From Turnera subulata (Eukaryota > Streptophyta > Magnoliopsida > Malpighiales > Passifloraceae), in assembly GCA_028386065.3 (NCBI GenBank), contig JAKUCV010003306.1, positions 10,232-74,231 of the forward strand: a stretch of DNA of 64,000 bases, written 5' to 3'. Within the stretch, counting starts at the first letter, position 1. Every line of letters starts with the position of its first letter. Position numbers and translations under genes: made by a program. Under the pieces are notes generated by a model that did no database searches, had not been told where the DNA came from, and saw only the letters and a list, made by a program, of their open reading frames with translations. Below, in pieces: positions 11,374 through 22,539 of this stretch.

Positions 11374-12765
11374 ATGGCACAAAACACTAGCACCATGTCA
11401 CTGCGATCTGTCCTTGAGAAGGAAAAGTTGAATGGGAATAACTTCCTAAAATGGTATCGCAACTTGAGGATAGTCCTCAAACAAGAAAAGAAGTTGTATG
11501 TCCTCGAAGGGCCTGTTCCAGATGAACCGGCGCCTAGTGCTCCAAGGGCAGAAAGGGATGCTTACAAGAAGCACCTTGATGATGCATTAGATGCAGCATG
11601 CCTTATGCTTGTTAACATGGACTCTGAGCTTCAGAAGCAACATGAGAACTTGGGTGCATTCGATATGATCGAACATCTGAAAATGCTTTTTGAAGAGCAA
11701 GCTAGGCATGAGAGGTATGAGACCTCTAAGGCATTGTTCCAATGCAAGATGGCTGAGTCATCACCCGTCAGACCACATGTGCTCAAAATGATTGGATACA
11801 TTGAGAGCCTTGAGGGTCTTGGTTTTCCTTTGCAGAAGGAGTTGGCTGTTGATCTAGTCCTGCAATCATTGCCGGATAGTTACAGCCAATTTGTCATGAA
11901 CTTCAATATGAATCATCTTGACAAATCATTGTCTGAGTTGCTTAACATGTTGGGAACAGTTGAGCAACAAATGAGGGCAAACAAATCCAACATTATGATG
12001 ATTGGAAAAGGAAAAGGAAAGGGTAAAGCAAAGTTTAACAAGAAGAGGAAATGTGCCAAAAGGTTTGGTGCATGTGCATCTTCTTGTGATCATGTGCTGA
12101 AACCCAAGGGTGGTATTGCAAAGGAAGGACATTGTTTCCATTGCAATAAACCGGGCCATTGGAAGCGCAACTGCCCTATTTACCTTGAAGAGGTCAAGAA
12201 AAGGAAGGGAAGTGAGACTTCCACTTCAGGTATTTTCGTTATAGAAGCTAATATCTCTATCTCTGCATCATGGGTATTAGATACCGGATGTGGATCTCAC
12301 ATTTGTGTAAATGTGCAGGAACTAAGAAAGAGTAGGAGATTGGAAAAGGGTGAGATAGCCCTACGCGTCGGAAATGGAGCAAGGGTTGCTGCATTAGCCG
12401 TAGGGACTTATTATCTATCTTTACCGAGTGGTTTGGTTTTGGAACTTGATGATTGCTATTATGTACCTACTATAAGCAGGAATTTGATCTCTATTTCTTG
12501 TCTGGACAAGAAAAGCTTTTCATTTGTAATAAAGAACAAATGTTGTTCTATTTATTTCAATGATATTTATTATGGTGGTGCATATTTGAGCAATGGTTTG
12601 TATGTTCTAAACCTAGAAACGCCAATCTATAATGTTAATACGAAGAAGGTTAGAATGAACGATTCTAATGAAACCTACCTTTGGCAATGTCGTTTGGGCC
12701 ATATAAACGAGACTCGTATATCTAAACTCCATAAAGATGGACTTTTAAAATCATTTGATTTTTGA
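11374..12765 (+). pseudogene. gag, protease and start of integrase, element B
   Basis: A 463-residue open frame starting MAQNTSTMSLRSVLEKEKL. Residues 1 to about 220 form the copia-type gag (FLKWYRNLRIVLKQEKK, LQSLPDSYSQFVMNFNM). A basic GKGKGKGKAKFNKK stretch leads to a zinc knuckle CFHCNKPGHWKRNC (CX2CX4HX4C) that binds the RNA genome. The aspartic protease motif WVLDTGCGSHIC follows, then the pre-integrase motif (LWQCRLGHINETRIS). A frameshift at about 12765 separates it from the rest of pol; C is uninterrupted here. The start codon is the first Met in the conserved gag and is identical in C. Gag forms the virus-like particle and protease cleaves the polyprotein. Confidence 0.9.
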
Positions 12766-13700
12766 ATCATTTGAGACATGTGAGTCATGTTTATTAGGTA
12801 AAATGACGAAAGCACCTTTTACCGGTAAAGGTGAAAGAGCTTCGGACTTGTTAGGTCTAATACTTTCTGATGTATGCGGACCTATGTCTACACAGGCTAG
12901 AGGTGGTTTTCAATACTTCATTACATTTACTGATGATTACAGTAGATATGGCTATGTGTATCTTATGAGACACAAGTCAAAATCCTTTGAAAAGTTCAAA
13001 GAGTTCAAGAATGAAGTACAGAATCAACTCGGTAAAAGTATTAAAATGCTTCGATCTCATCGAGGAGGTGAATACTTAAGCCGATAATTTCTTGATCTTC
13101 TAAAGCAATGTGGTATAGTATCACAGCTTACTCCACCAGGTACGCCTCAATGGAATGGTGTATCCGAAAGGAGGAATAAGACCTTGTTAGACATGGTTCG
13201 TTCGATGATGAGCCAAGCTGACCTTCCTTCTTCATTTTGGGGACATGCATTATTGAGTGCTACATTTACACTTAACCGTGTTCCATCTAAATAGGTTGAA
13301 AAGACACCTTATGAGATATGGACCAGGAAGCGTCCCAATTTGTCTTTTATGAGAATTTGGGGTTGTGAGGCTTACGTGAGACGTGAAGCATCAGATAAAC
13401 TCGGCCCTAAATCCCAGAAGTGCCTTTTTGTAGGATACCCTAAGGAAACAAAAGGGTATTACTTCTATAATCCCACCGACCACAAAGTGTTTGTTGCTCG
13501 GACTGCTATTTTTCTAGAAAGAGAATTTATTTCTAGAGGAATTAGTGGGAGGAAAATAGAACTCGAAGAAGTTCGAGATATACAGGCTGAGATGGAGCAA
13601 GGACAGGAACCGCAAGATGTTGTGGGTGAAAATCCTGTACCTGTAACACATGGGCCGCGTATGTCAGATAGGATTCGGTGTGAGCTTGAGAGATATGGAT
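12766..13700 (+). pseudogene. Integrase of element B
   Basis: Integrase sequence in fragments. It retains the end of the zinc-binding domain (CESCLLGKMTKAPF), the first catalytic Asp (LSDVCGPM) and FTDDYSRYGY. The second Asp segment reads RSHRGGEY where C has RSDRGGEY, so the catalytic residue is replaced by His. The third motif (QWNGVSERR, Glu) is present. In-frame stops lie at about 13085 and 13291. Integrase joins the cDNA ends to the target. Confidence 0.88.
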
Positions 13701-15311
13701 TTCTTATGACCCATACTGGAGAAGTGATGCTCATAGATGAGGATGAGCCCACTTCCTATCAGCAGGCCATCACGGGTCCGGACTCTAAAAAGTGGCTGGA
13801 AGCCATGAATTCGGAAATGGAATCCATGTATCAAAACAAGGTATGGACCTTGGTTGATCCACCTAAAGGGGTAAAACCCATAGGGTGCAAGTGGGTCTTC
13901 AAGAAAAAGACCGACATGGATGGCAATGTGATTACCTATAAAGGGCGATTGGTGGCGAAAGGTTTCAAGCAAGTTCATGGTATTGATTATGATGAAACTT
14001 TCTCGCCAATTGCCATGGTTAAATCCATCCGGATTCTATTGGCTATAGCGGCATACTATGATTATGAGATATGGCAAATGGATGTCAAAACCGCTTTCCT
14101 TAACGGAAATTTTTTAGAGACAACCTGAAGGTTTTGTCGATCCAGCGAATGCCAATATGGTATGCAAGTTGCAAAGATCCATTTATGGATTGAAGCAAGC
14201 CTCTAGGAGTTGGAATCTTCGTTTTAATGAAGTGATCAAAGAGTTTGGTTTCATTAAAAATGAAGATGAGCCATGTGTTTACAAGAAGATTAGTGGGAGC
14301 ACTATTGTTTTCTTGTTGTTGTATGTTGACGACATTCTACTCATTGGGAATGATATTCCGACACTACAGTCAGTAAAGACTTGGTTAGGAAAGAATTTCT
14401 CAATGAAGGACTTAGGAGAAGCTGCCTACGTGTTAGGCATAAAGATCTATAGAGATAGATCCAAAAGGCTTCTCAGGCTAAGTCAGAGTACGTATATTGA
14501 CAATGTGCTAAAGAGGTTTAGCATGCAAGATTCCAAGAAAGGATTCTTGCCCATGTCACATGGCGTATCTCTCTCTAAAAATCAACGTCCTAGTACATCG
14601 AAGGAGAGAGAAAAGGTGAGTAAGATGCCTTATGCTTCGGCAATAGGATCTATCATGTATGCCATGTTATGTACTCGACCGGATGTCGCATATGCTTTGA
14701 GTGTCACAAGCAGATATCAATCTAATCCCAGTGAGAGTCACTGGACAGCGGTTAAGAACATCCTTAAGTACTTGAGAAGGACTAATGATGCATTCCTTGT
14801 GTATGGAAGCGTTGATGAGCTTGTTGTAAAGGGTTACACAGATGCTAGCTTCCAAACACACAGGGATGACTTTAGATCGTAATCAGGTTATGTGTTTTGT
14901 CTTGGAGGTGGTGCTGTGTGCTGGAAGAGTTCTAAGCAAGAGACAGTTGCAGATTCTACAACCGAGGCTGAGTACATTGCTGCCTCAGATGCGACAAAAG
15001 AGGCTGTTTGGATTAAGAAGTTCGTAACTGAACTTGGGGTGGTTCCTAGTATTGAGAGTCTGATTGAGCTCTATTGTGACAACATTAGGACAATCGCACA
15101 GGCTCAAGAACCTAGATACTACCAGAGATCCAAACATATACTCTGATGCTATCATCTTATTAGAGAGATCATAGATAGAGGCGACGTCAGACTGTGCAGA
15201 GTTCCTGGTGAGAACAATGTAGCAGATCCTTTGACTAAGCCTCTCACACAGCAGAAGTATGATGGTCATTGCGTATCCATTGGTATTAGATACATGCCTG
15301 ATTGGCTTTAG
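13701..15311 (+). pseudogene. Reverse transcriptase and RNase H of element B
   Basis: RVT_2-type RT (WVFKKKTDMDGNV, GRLVAKGFKQVHGIDYDETFSP, QMDVKTAFLNG, GLKQASRSW, catalytic LLYVDDILLIGND) followed by RNase H (KGYTDASFQTHRDD, STTEAEYIAASDATKEAVW, QRSKHI). A deletion-frameshift lies at about 14115, a stop at about 14880 (S-stop-SGY) and another after SKHIL at 15144-15146. The reading frame ends YMPDWL-stop at 15311, just before the polypurine tract, as in C. Confidence 0.9.
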
Positions 15312-15314
15312 TGC

Positions 15315-15324
15315 AAGTGGGAGA
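15315..15324 (+). promoter_or_regulatory. Polypurine tract of element B
   Basis: AAGTGGGAGA directly upstream of the 3' LTR start (TGTTAGTG at 15326). It primes plus-strand DNA synthesis. Confidence 0.8.
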
Positions 15325-15325
15325 T

Positions 15326-16850
15326 TGTTAGTGTAATATGCCCAAAAGCCAATCAATGGATGTTTATTTGTAATCATGTATACACATCAAGGTTCTTCCA
15401 ATAAATATCGTTTATGAGATAAACGCTTGCACATATTTATAACCCTAGAATATTTATATATTCTTAAATGTCCCTAGTCGATTATTATTATGGATGGGTT
15501 GTAATAATAAATTAAGACTAGCGTATGTTGAGAATTATATGAGATATGAATTCTACATACGGGTACAAGTTAGAGAACTTGTGGACTGGACAGACCCACA
15601 TAAGAACGCTACATGGAACGTTATATGATTGTCATTAGCGGTTCTTATATGTATTGTCCTTAGACCTGAGATCATCAAGGTTCCCAGCATATGAGTCGTA
15701 TACTTTGATATTATTCTTAGTCATTTGTAACTGGGTGGTCTTAAGGGTAATCATTGGGTATATGATAAATGTGTAGTGGGTTTTGATTGATCAAGATGGG
15801 ATTTGTCCGACCCATATAACGGGTATATTATCATATGGGCCTCTTGATAGAGTTGAACTGTAAATGCATGGCCATGCTCGGATTATATGATATGGTGATA
15901 TCATTAGGATCCGTTTTACACAGTTAACTCGGGGATCAAGAAACTAAGATTAAAAATATACGAGATTGACGTTTTCCATGTCTCGGTTTAATCTTGATAA
16001 TGGGACGAAAGGACGATGACATGTTTACGAGGCATATTGAATCAGTACTGATCTTGTCGTTCCGGTAGCAATGATGTGTTGCTAGACGCCGCTCTTTGCT
16101 TATAATTGTAAAATGAGATTTTACAATTATTGCCGGACGTTACAAGTGCCTACAGGGTCACACGCATAGAACCGTTGATTCGAGTAGGTGGTTGAACTGT
16201 GGTTGGACTATGGTTCGACCGGGTGTGGTTAGACCGCGGTTGGGCCGTGGTTGGACCAGGGTCGTTTTGGGCTGGTTTGATACAATAATTGTCAGAATTA
16301 TTGAGCCAAACTTGATTTCTTGTGATGTGTGATTCCATTAGTGCTTAGTGGTAGACAAGATGATGGGTATCTTAATCATGATGGGCTATTACGTTGGCCA
16401 TTACCCTAAGCACTAAATGAGTGGCATAATTAGATTATGCTTTGGGTTTTTGGCTGATTGTATTCTGATTTTTGATAGCCTTGAGAGTGTGTTTTCAGAC
16501 CAGTAAGAACACACACAAACACTCATCCATTCCTTGAGAAAGAAAGTAACACCACATAGCTCCTGGAAATCCGTAGCTAGCACCATGGTTCGGGAGTGCT
16601 TGGGTTGGAGATCGTGAGATGTTTTCCGACTGTGATCAATGGTTTGTATGGATACCGTAGAGGAGCAGAATATCCTTTTGGCTCTAGCTGATTCGGTTCT
16701 TCAGTTAGGTGAAAGATCCTAACCGTTTCAGGTATGATTGTTTTTGTTGTTCTATTTAGTTGCTTCACATGGATCCTTCATGTGTTTTCGGGTTTCCGTT
16801 GTGCTTTTGTTGCATTTAGATTGTCTATTTTGCATGACCGAAAACTAACA
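15326..16850 (+). repeat. 3' LTR of element B
   Basis: A 1525-bp LTR starting TGTTAGTGTAATATGCCC and ending ACTAACA. The conserved hairpin is at 16102-16130 and the minisatellite at about 16188-16262. Few differences are seen from 8432-9918, so the insertion is relatively young. Confidence 0.92.
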
Positions 16851-17876
16851 AGAGACTCTATTTAAGACATAGCATGCTATGTTCACACCCTCAGCCTAGA
16901 AATAGACAGGTAACTTATACTCATTAAGCATAGTTTTAGCTATTTCTTGTAAGGTTCGATTCTTCCTTTCCACAACCCCATATTGTTGAGGTGTTCTAGG
17001 AGTCGAAAATGTGTGTTCAATGCCATTTTGTTCACAAAATTGATTGAAGGTGGAATTATCAAATTCTCCTCCATGATTACTTCTGATTTTAGATATTTTA
17101 TACCCTTTTTCATTTTGTAGCTTCCTAGCTAATGAGCCAAATTCTTGACATGCATGATCTTTTTGTGAAAGAAATAAAACCCATGTGAATCTAGAATAAT
17201 CATCAACTATGACAAATGCATACTTTTTACTACCAAGACTCACAGTTCTCATTGGACCAAAAAGATCAATATGTAAGAGTTCAAGAGGTCGAGAAGTTGA
17301 TACCACATGTTTTGGCTTAAAAGAACTTTTGATTTGTTTACCGAGCTGACATGCACGATATTTGGTTTCTACCTCGAGCTTCAGCTTTGGCAGACCATCG
17401 ACCAAATCTTTCTTTGATAGATTCGAGAAAAGTTCAAGATTTGCATGCCCTAGCCTCCTGTGCCATAGAGTTGCAGTATCTGTTCATGCACTAAAGCACT
17501 TGATCTCAGGGTTAGTAACATCATTTAAACATATAGAGTATAGATTACCAATCCTTTTTCCGACAAATAAGATATTCTCATCATCAACTCTACTCACAAG
17601 GCATCTAGATGATTCAAAAGTAACTCTGAATCCTTTGTCACAAAGCTGACTGATACTAAGCAAATTGTACTTAAGATTATCAACAAGTAACACATGCTCA
17701 ATAGTTGGATTAGTGCCATTCTTACCAATACCAAGAATTTTTCCTTTAGAACTATCACCAAATGTAACATTACCTCGATGTTTTGAGAGAAGGGATATAA
17801 ATTAATGGGTCGCCTGTCATATGCCTTGAACAACCACTGTTCAGAACCCATTCATCCCTTGCATCCTGTCAAATGA
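16851..17876 (-). pseudogene. Protease and integrase of element A
   Basis: Continues the A polyprotein upstream of the B insertion. The protease core reads WVLNSGCSRHMTGD at about 17840-17800; family members normally have D in place of N, so the catalytic aspartate is lost. Then come GAG-pre-integrase (LLSISQLCDKGF) and integrase (17405-16896) with LHIDLFGPM, FVIVDDYSRFTW, and IRSNHGGEF where the second catalytic Asp is Asn. The Glu motif is present (QQYGVVERKN). Frameshifts occur in the protease and a stop follows LPVYF. The frame reaches the B junction at 16851 in the conserved segment that follows integrase. Confidence 0.85.
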
Positions 17877-19556
17877 TCAAGTTTTAGGTACCCAAACTAA
17901 CTTGGGTCCATCAGGGTTAGATTTGGCTCCTTTCGGAACCCAAATATATTTAACATGATTGTTTCTCTTCCGATGAAAGCATGATCTGATCATATGACCA
18001 ACATTTCTACAGTAATAGCATGTGATATCAGGTCTATATGAGTGCTCATGATGTCCCTGCCTAGGATATTCATGATATCTAGGTCTATATTGTGATCTAG
18101 ATTCAGCCTTGACAAATTTAACTGGCAGATTTGGCTTGTTAAAAACCATATGTGTAGCACCTATTCCACTTTTATCTAGACAATGCCTTTGTTGTCCTAG
18201 CAGCAAATTCAGGCTATCTCTTCCATTAGTGAACTTCTCTAAGGAACATTTTAGATCCTCTACTTCAGCCTTTGGAGCATCATTCTTTTGAATTATCATT
18301 TCACACTTGCTCAAATTACTAGCTAACTTTTTCTCAAGGGCATTATATGCATTTTGAGCAGCAAGTTTCTCTTTCTTTAATGACTCACAAATAGACAAAC
18401 TTTCAGGATGTGCACGCTCAAGAGTTTCATATGCAGTTTTGTGAGGTGCATGATCAAATTCAAGTAGATCAATACGTTTCTTATATGAAGCATTCTTCTT
18501 AAGTGCTTGCTCATACTTATCATGCAATTCTTCAAATGCATCTTGAAGCTCATCAAAAGTATAGTTAAGAGAATCATTTACCTCATCATCTTCTCGAGCC
18601 ATTAAGCATAGATTTACTACTTCATCAGAATCAGAGTCACTTGATGAATCCAAATCATCCCATGCCGACATAGCCTTCTTTCCTTTGTTCCTAGGGAAAT
18701 CAGATTTGGCTTTTTGGTTTGGACATTCTGACTTGATATGCCCCGGACGGTTGCAGCCAAAACACACCAGTGAGTCTTTCTTTTGTTCACTTGATTTTTC
18801 ACATTGGAAGTGCTTTCCTTTCATTTGCTTCCTCTTTCAAAGAAATTTGACAAACTTCCTGGTGATCAGTGCCATATCCGCATCATTGTACTCATCACTA
18901 GACTCTTGGTCCGCCTTAAGAGCCAAATCTTTCTTCTTTGGTTCTTTTGGTTCCAGCTTAGAGCCATGAACAATAAGCTTGCCAATGAGCTCATCATAGG
19001 TGAGAACGTTCAGATTCTGAGCTTCTTCAATAGCTGTGACCTTTGGCTCCCACTCCTTAGGTAGAGATCTAAGGATCTTTGCAACTTTGTCTCTATGAGT
19101 GACGGGTCTACCAAGTAGGGCTAAACCATTACAAAGAATGGTGAAGCTTGTATCCATTTCTTGCACGGTTTCTACAGCAGCCATTTGGAAGAGCTCATAA
19201 TCCCTCATTAGACAATTGAGTCGAGACTCCTTTACTTGGTTAGTTCCTTCATGTGTGACATAAAGAAGCCTCCAGATTTCATAGGTTGTGCCACAAGAAC
19301 TCACCTTTTGAAATTCACTTTCACTTATACCACATAGGATTATATTTTTAGCTTGTGCATCAAGCTTATCTCTCTTTAGTTCATCCTCAGACCAGAATTG
19401 CATACCTCTTTGAGGTCTGGCATAGGGACTTTGAACAATATTCCACATCTCAAGATCTTTTCCTTCAAGAAAGATCTTCATTCTAAATTTCCAATAGTCA
19501 AAGTTCACTCCACCAAAGTATGGAGCTTTGTTGACACTTGTACCTTCATAAGCCAT
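17877..19556 (-). pseudogene. gag of element A
   Basis: Sirevirus gag starting MAYEGTSVNKAPYFGG at 19556. Residues about 1-230 match the UBN2-type copia gag (YWKFRMKIFLEGKDLEMW, EIWRLLYVTHEGTNQVKESR). An in-frame stop at 18834-18836 interrupts it and the same frame resumes. The second half carries a first zinc knuckle CFGCNRPGHIKSEC, an acidic Ser/Asp segment, a long coiled coil (about 18560-18230) and a second knuckle-like CYYCRNVGHMIRSCFH. The long coiled-coil gag with two knuckles fits Sireviruses. The start sits about 45 bp from the primer site. Confidence 0.88.
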
Positions 19557-19600
19557 GATCTTTTTCTCTGGAGATTAATCCACTAGATTGAGAACACAAC

Positions 19601-19610
19601 TCCGATACCA
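19601..19610 (-). promoter_or_regulatory. Primer binding site of element A
   Basis: The minus strand reads TGGTATCGGA two bases after the LTR end, close to the initiator tRNA-Met site TGGTATCAGA. Confidence 0.8.
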
Positions 19611-19612
19611 AT

Positions 19613-20683
19613 TTTTAGCCCAGAAAACGCTAAGAAGGGGGGTTTGAATTAGTTTTTCCTCTTTTTCGGGTTTTTTGTGATTTGGCTCGATAGAGAAGCC
19701 AAATGTGAAACTTAAAAAAAATGCGAAATATAAAGGCAGGAAAGCAATGGACACAAGCAATTTATAGTGGTTCACCACTCAGGAGTACATCCACTACCTA
19801 AAGGTCCCCCCTTTAGGATTTCTAAACTATCCACTAATTTGGCTTTTACAGGCGAGCCAAATAACCTATGGTACACAAGTTTTTGCGGGCTGAACTTGCT
19901 AAACCTAACCCAAAGCTGAACCTAGCTTTGTCTACCCAACAAGATTATCCCCTAATCCTGCTGATTACAACCTTTCCCAAGGAAAAGCTTCAAGAGTGAC
20001 TCACTCAAGAAGTTACACGAATTAAGCACAAAGAATAACTCTCAAGGTAAGCTCTTTTCTCAACTTAGAATCTCTTGAATGGCTAGGTTAATTTGTTGTG
20101 AGGCTTCAATCCTCTATTTATAGATTCTAAGGATGGGGAGGAGTGTCTTCCAATGGCTAGATTGCATCCAAGTGGCGCACAAGTTGACTTCTTTCTTCAT
20201 TTAAGAACTGTCAATATTTGGTTGTTGGTTGAACCATAACTGGTAATTACTTGGGCAAAAATTGTTCTTCAATCTTCAAAAAGTTTCTCCAAAAATGGAA
20301 ATGAGGACCACCAGCTCTTTGATGGCATGAAAGAGGGTGTGAGGACCACTTTTTTTACCGTTAGTTGACTCTTGGAGACCAAGTAAATCCGTTGTTTTAA
20401 TTGCACAAAATTCAGCTACTTTTCGGGACCACTTCTCCAACTGCCCAAACAGTGACGTTTTGGTTCGACAGAAAAGCCACGCTGAAACCAAATCTTCATG
20501 GTATTTGGTTTCTACCAGAAACCAAATTTTCTGCAAATGCTTAAAACACACAAGGGCTTTCCATACTATTTGTTAATCATCAAAATAATAATATAACCAT
20601 TAAATAATCATCAAAAACATACTAAACTAGATTAGTCTTAATTAATTACTTAATTAAGTATTTAACACATGTTTAGTCTAACA
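19613..20683 (-). repeat. 5' LTR of element A
   Basis: A 1071-bp partner of 1629-2576. It carries about 120 bp absent from the 3' copy. That extra segment includes a perfect hairpin at 20503-20527 (ATTTGGTTTCT, 3-nt loop, AGAAACCAAAT). A second hairpin is at 19680-19704. Confidence 0.9.
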
Positions 20684-21099
20684 AGTCACTCTTTGGATTG
20701 TTCGAAAATTGTTCCTTGAGTAAGATTGGGTAGATTTTACTTGAGGGGTTATATAGGTTTGAAGCTTGAGCCTTGGTAAAAGTTTTGGGTATAGGTTGGA
20801 GAGTTGAGCCTTAGAAACTCTTGTATAGGTCTGGATTTAGCCTTTGTAAAAGCCTAAATTAGAGAGTGAGCTTTGGGAAAACTCTTGTAAAGGTTTTAGC
20901 TTGATCCTTTGAAAAACTTGGTTGTAAAAGGTTGGGTTTCACCTTGGGTTTCATTCTTTATCTTTTCTTATGTTCTTGAATACTCAGATTTTGGTTTCTA
21001 CCCCTTATACAAAATTTTCAGAAAAATGTCTTGGAAGCTAATTCACCCCGCTTCCCCCCCCCCCCCCCCCCCCCCCCCTTAGCTATTTTGGGCCTACAA
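20684..21099 (+). repeat. F-type Sirevirus LTR, 3' end, with C26 tract
   Basis: Right continuation of the LTR interrupted by A (AGTCA duplicated). It ends CTAATTCACCCC, a run of 26 C at 21054-21079, then TTAGCTATTTTGGGCCTACA, the usual Sirevirus LTR end. It resembles the LTR at 59000-59437 (GGTTGGGTTTCACCTT in both) more than the 3' LTR of D. At 21100 it abuts integrase coding sequence; primer site, gag and protease are absent. Confidence 0.75.
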
Positions 21100-22539
21100 T
21101 TAGTAGTGGCATAGTCCACACATATTCGACTCCTAGAACACCTCAACAAAATGGGGTTGTTGAAAGGAAGAATCGAACCTTGCAAGAAATGGCTAGAGTT
21201 ATGCTTCTTGAGCACAAGTTACCTACACATTTCTAGGCAGAGGGTGAGAACACAGCATGCTACATTTTAAATAGAGTATCTATGCATTCTTTGATTGAAA
21301 AGACACCTTATGAGATTTGGTATGATAAGAAACCAAATATTTCTTAATTTTAGGTTTTTGGATCTAAATACTATATTCAAATACCAAAGATAACTTGGAT
21401 AAATTTGAAGCTGATGATGGAATATTTCTTGGTTACTCCACAACAAGTATAGCCTATCGAGTCTATAATAAGAATACTATGGTTATTGAAGAAATCATGC
21501 ATGTTGTTTTTTTATGAAGTTGACCCTTGTGATTTAAGTAATGATGAAGATGTAGATACTACTCCTGAAGCTCAACCACAGGTTATAAACATTGACCTCT
21601 CTTCTGATGAAAAGGATGAGGAACTACCTATCCTAGTTTCGCATGATGTATCGCATCAACAACATGATAATCTGCTAGATCTGGTTGGAGAAAAAAACAA
21701 ATCTTACTAGACATGCTTCAACTTCACAACAAATCCCTAGAATTGTCAGAGCACCTAAAGGACTATCGATTGATGCTATTCTTGGTGACATCTTCAGAGG
21801 AGTGACTACAAGGTCCTCCATGCATAATGTAAACACACATCTTGCATTCTTGTCACAAGTTGAACATAAAAACACAAATGAGGCCATTCAAGATGAAAGT
21901 CGGGTCAATGCGATGCAAGAAGAGTTGAACCAATTCAAAAGAAGTGATGTATGGGATCTGGTACCAAGACCTCCAGAATATCATTGGCACAAAATGGGTC
22001 TTTAGAAACAAACTTGATGAATCCGGCATTGTGGTAAGAAATAAAGCAAGGTTAGTTGCTCAATGTTATAATCAAGAGGGAGGTATAGATTGTGATAAGA
22101 CTTTTGCTCCTATTGCTAGGTTAGAATCTATTCGCATGTTGCTTGCCTTTGCATCATACAGATCATTTAGACTATATCAAATGGATGTTAAAAGTGCAAT
22201 TCTAAATGGCTTTATTATGGAAGAAATTTATGTTGAACAACCACCTGGTTTTGAGAGCCATGACTATCCTGATCATGTGTATAAACTTAAAAAGGCATTA
22301 TATGGGCTGAAACAAGCTCCTAGAGCATGGTATGATAGATTAAGCATTTATCTTGTGACCAAAGGCTTTAGGAGAGGAAAAGTTGATTCAACTTTATTTG
22401 TTAGGACATGCAAAAATGATATGATCATTGTGCAAATATATGTTGATGATATCTTGTCTGGTGCTACTAATGATTCTCTTTGTAAAAATTTTGAGAAACT
22501 TATGCACAGTGAATTTCAGAAGAGTATGATGGGTGTGCT
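21100..22539 (+). pseudogene. Integrase C-terminus and reverse transcriptase (part 1), element D
   Basis: It begins at the last integrase catalytic motif (HTYSTPRTPQQNGVVERKN, Glu present) and runs through the post-integrase region with several stops and frameshifts (21230-21700). RT follows with ARLVAQCYNQEGGIDCDKTFAP, DVKSAILNGFIMEEIYVEQP, ALYGLKQAPRAWYDRL and an intact catalytic IYVDDIL. It is cut at 22539 by element C, with GTGCT duplicated at 22535-22539 and 32351-32355. Confidence 0.88.

Larger units (their letters stand above)
8432..16850 (+). mobile_element. Ty1/copia retrotransposon B inserted in element A
   Basis: Plus-strand element with a 5' LTR (8432-9918), primer site (9920-9932), long leader with a palindrome array (10226-10810), gag-pol (11374-15311), polypurine tract (15315-15324) and 3' LTR (15326-16850). 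The coding order gag-protease-integrase-RT-RNase H is diagnostic of Ty1/copia. The first 28 bp of the 5' LTR and adjacent codons of A are missing. No target duplication can therefore be read on the left; AGAGA follows on the right. Stops and frameshifts disable it. It is closely related to C on the opposite strand. Confidence 0.93.
1629..20683 (-). mobile_element. Sirevirus-type Ty1/copia retrotransposon A, interrupted by element B
   Basis: Near full-length element read on the minus strand. In its own order it has a 5' LTR (19613-20683), a primer site (19601-19610), gag (17877-19556), protease and integrase (16851-17876), then element B as an insertion. After that come RT-RNase H (6432-8432), an env-like region (3326-5924), several polypurine tracts and a 3' LTR (1629-2576). 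The 5-bp target duplication AGTCA is perfect at 1624-1628 and 20684-20688. A long region between RNase H and the 3' LTR, together with repeated polypurine tracts, is characteristic of Sireviruses (SIRE1/Maximus). All coding parts carry stops or frameshifts, so the copy is inactive. Confidence 0.92.

Noticed and set aside
14985..15377. Minus-strand frame over RNase H of B, repeated at 23971-24363 in C
   Set aside because: Antisense shadow of a conserved RNase H region; no independent evidence.
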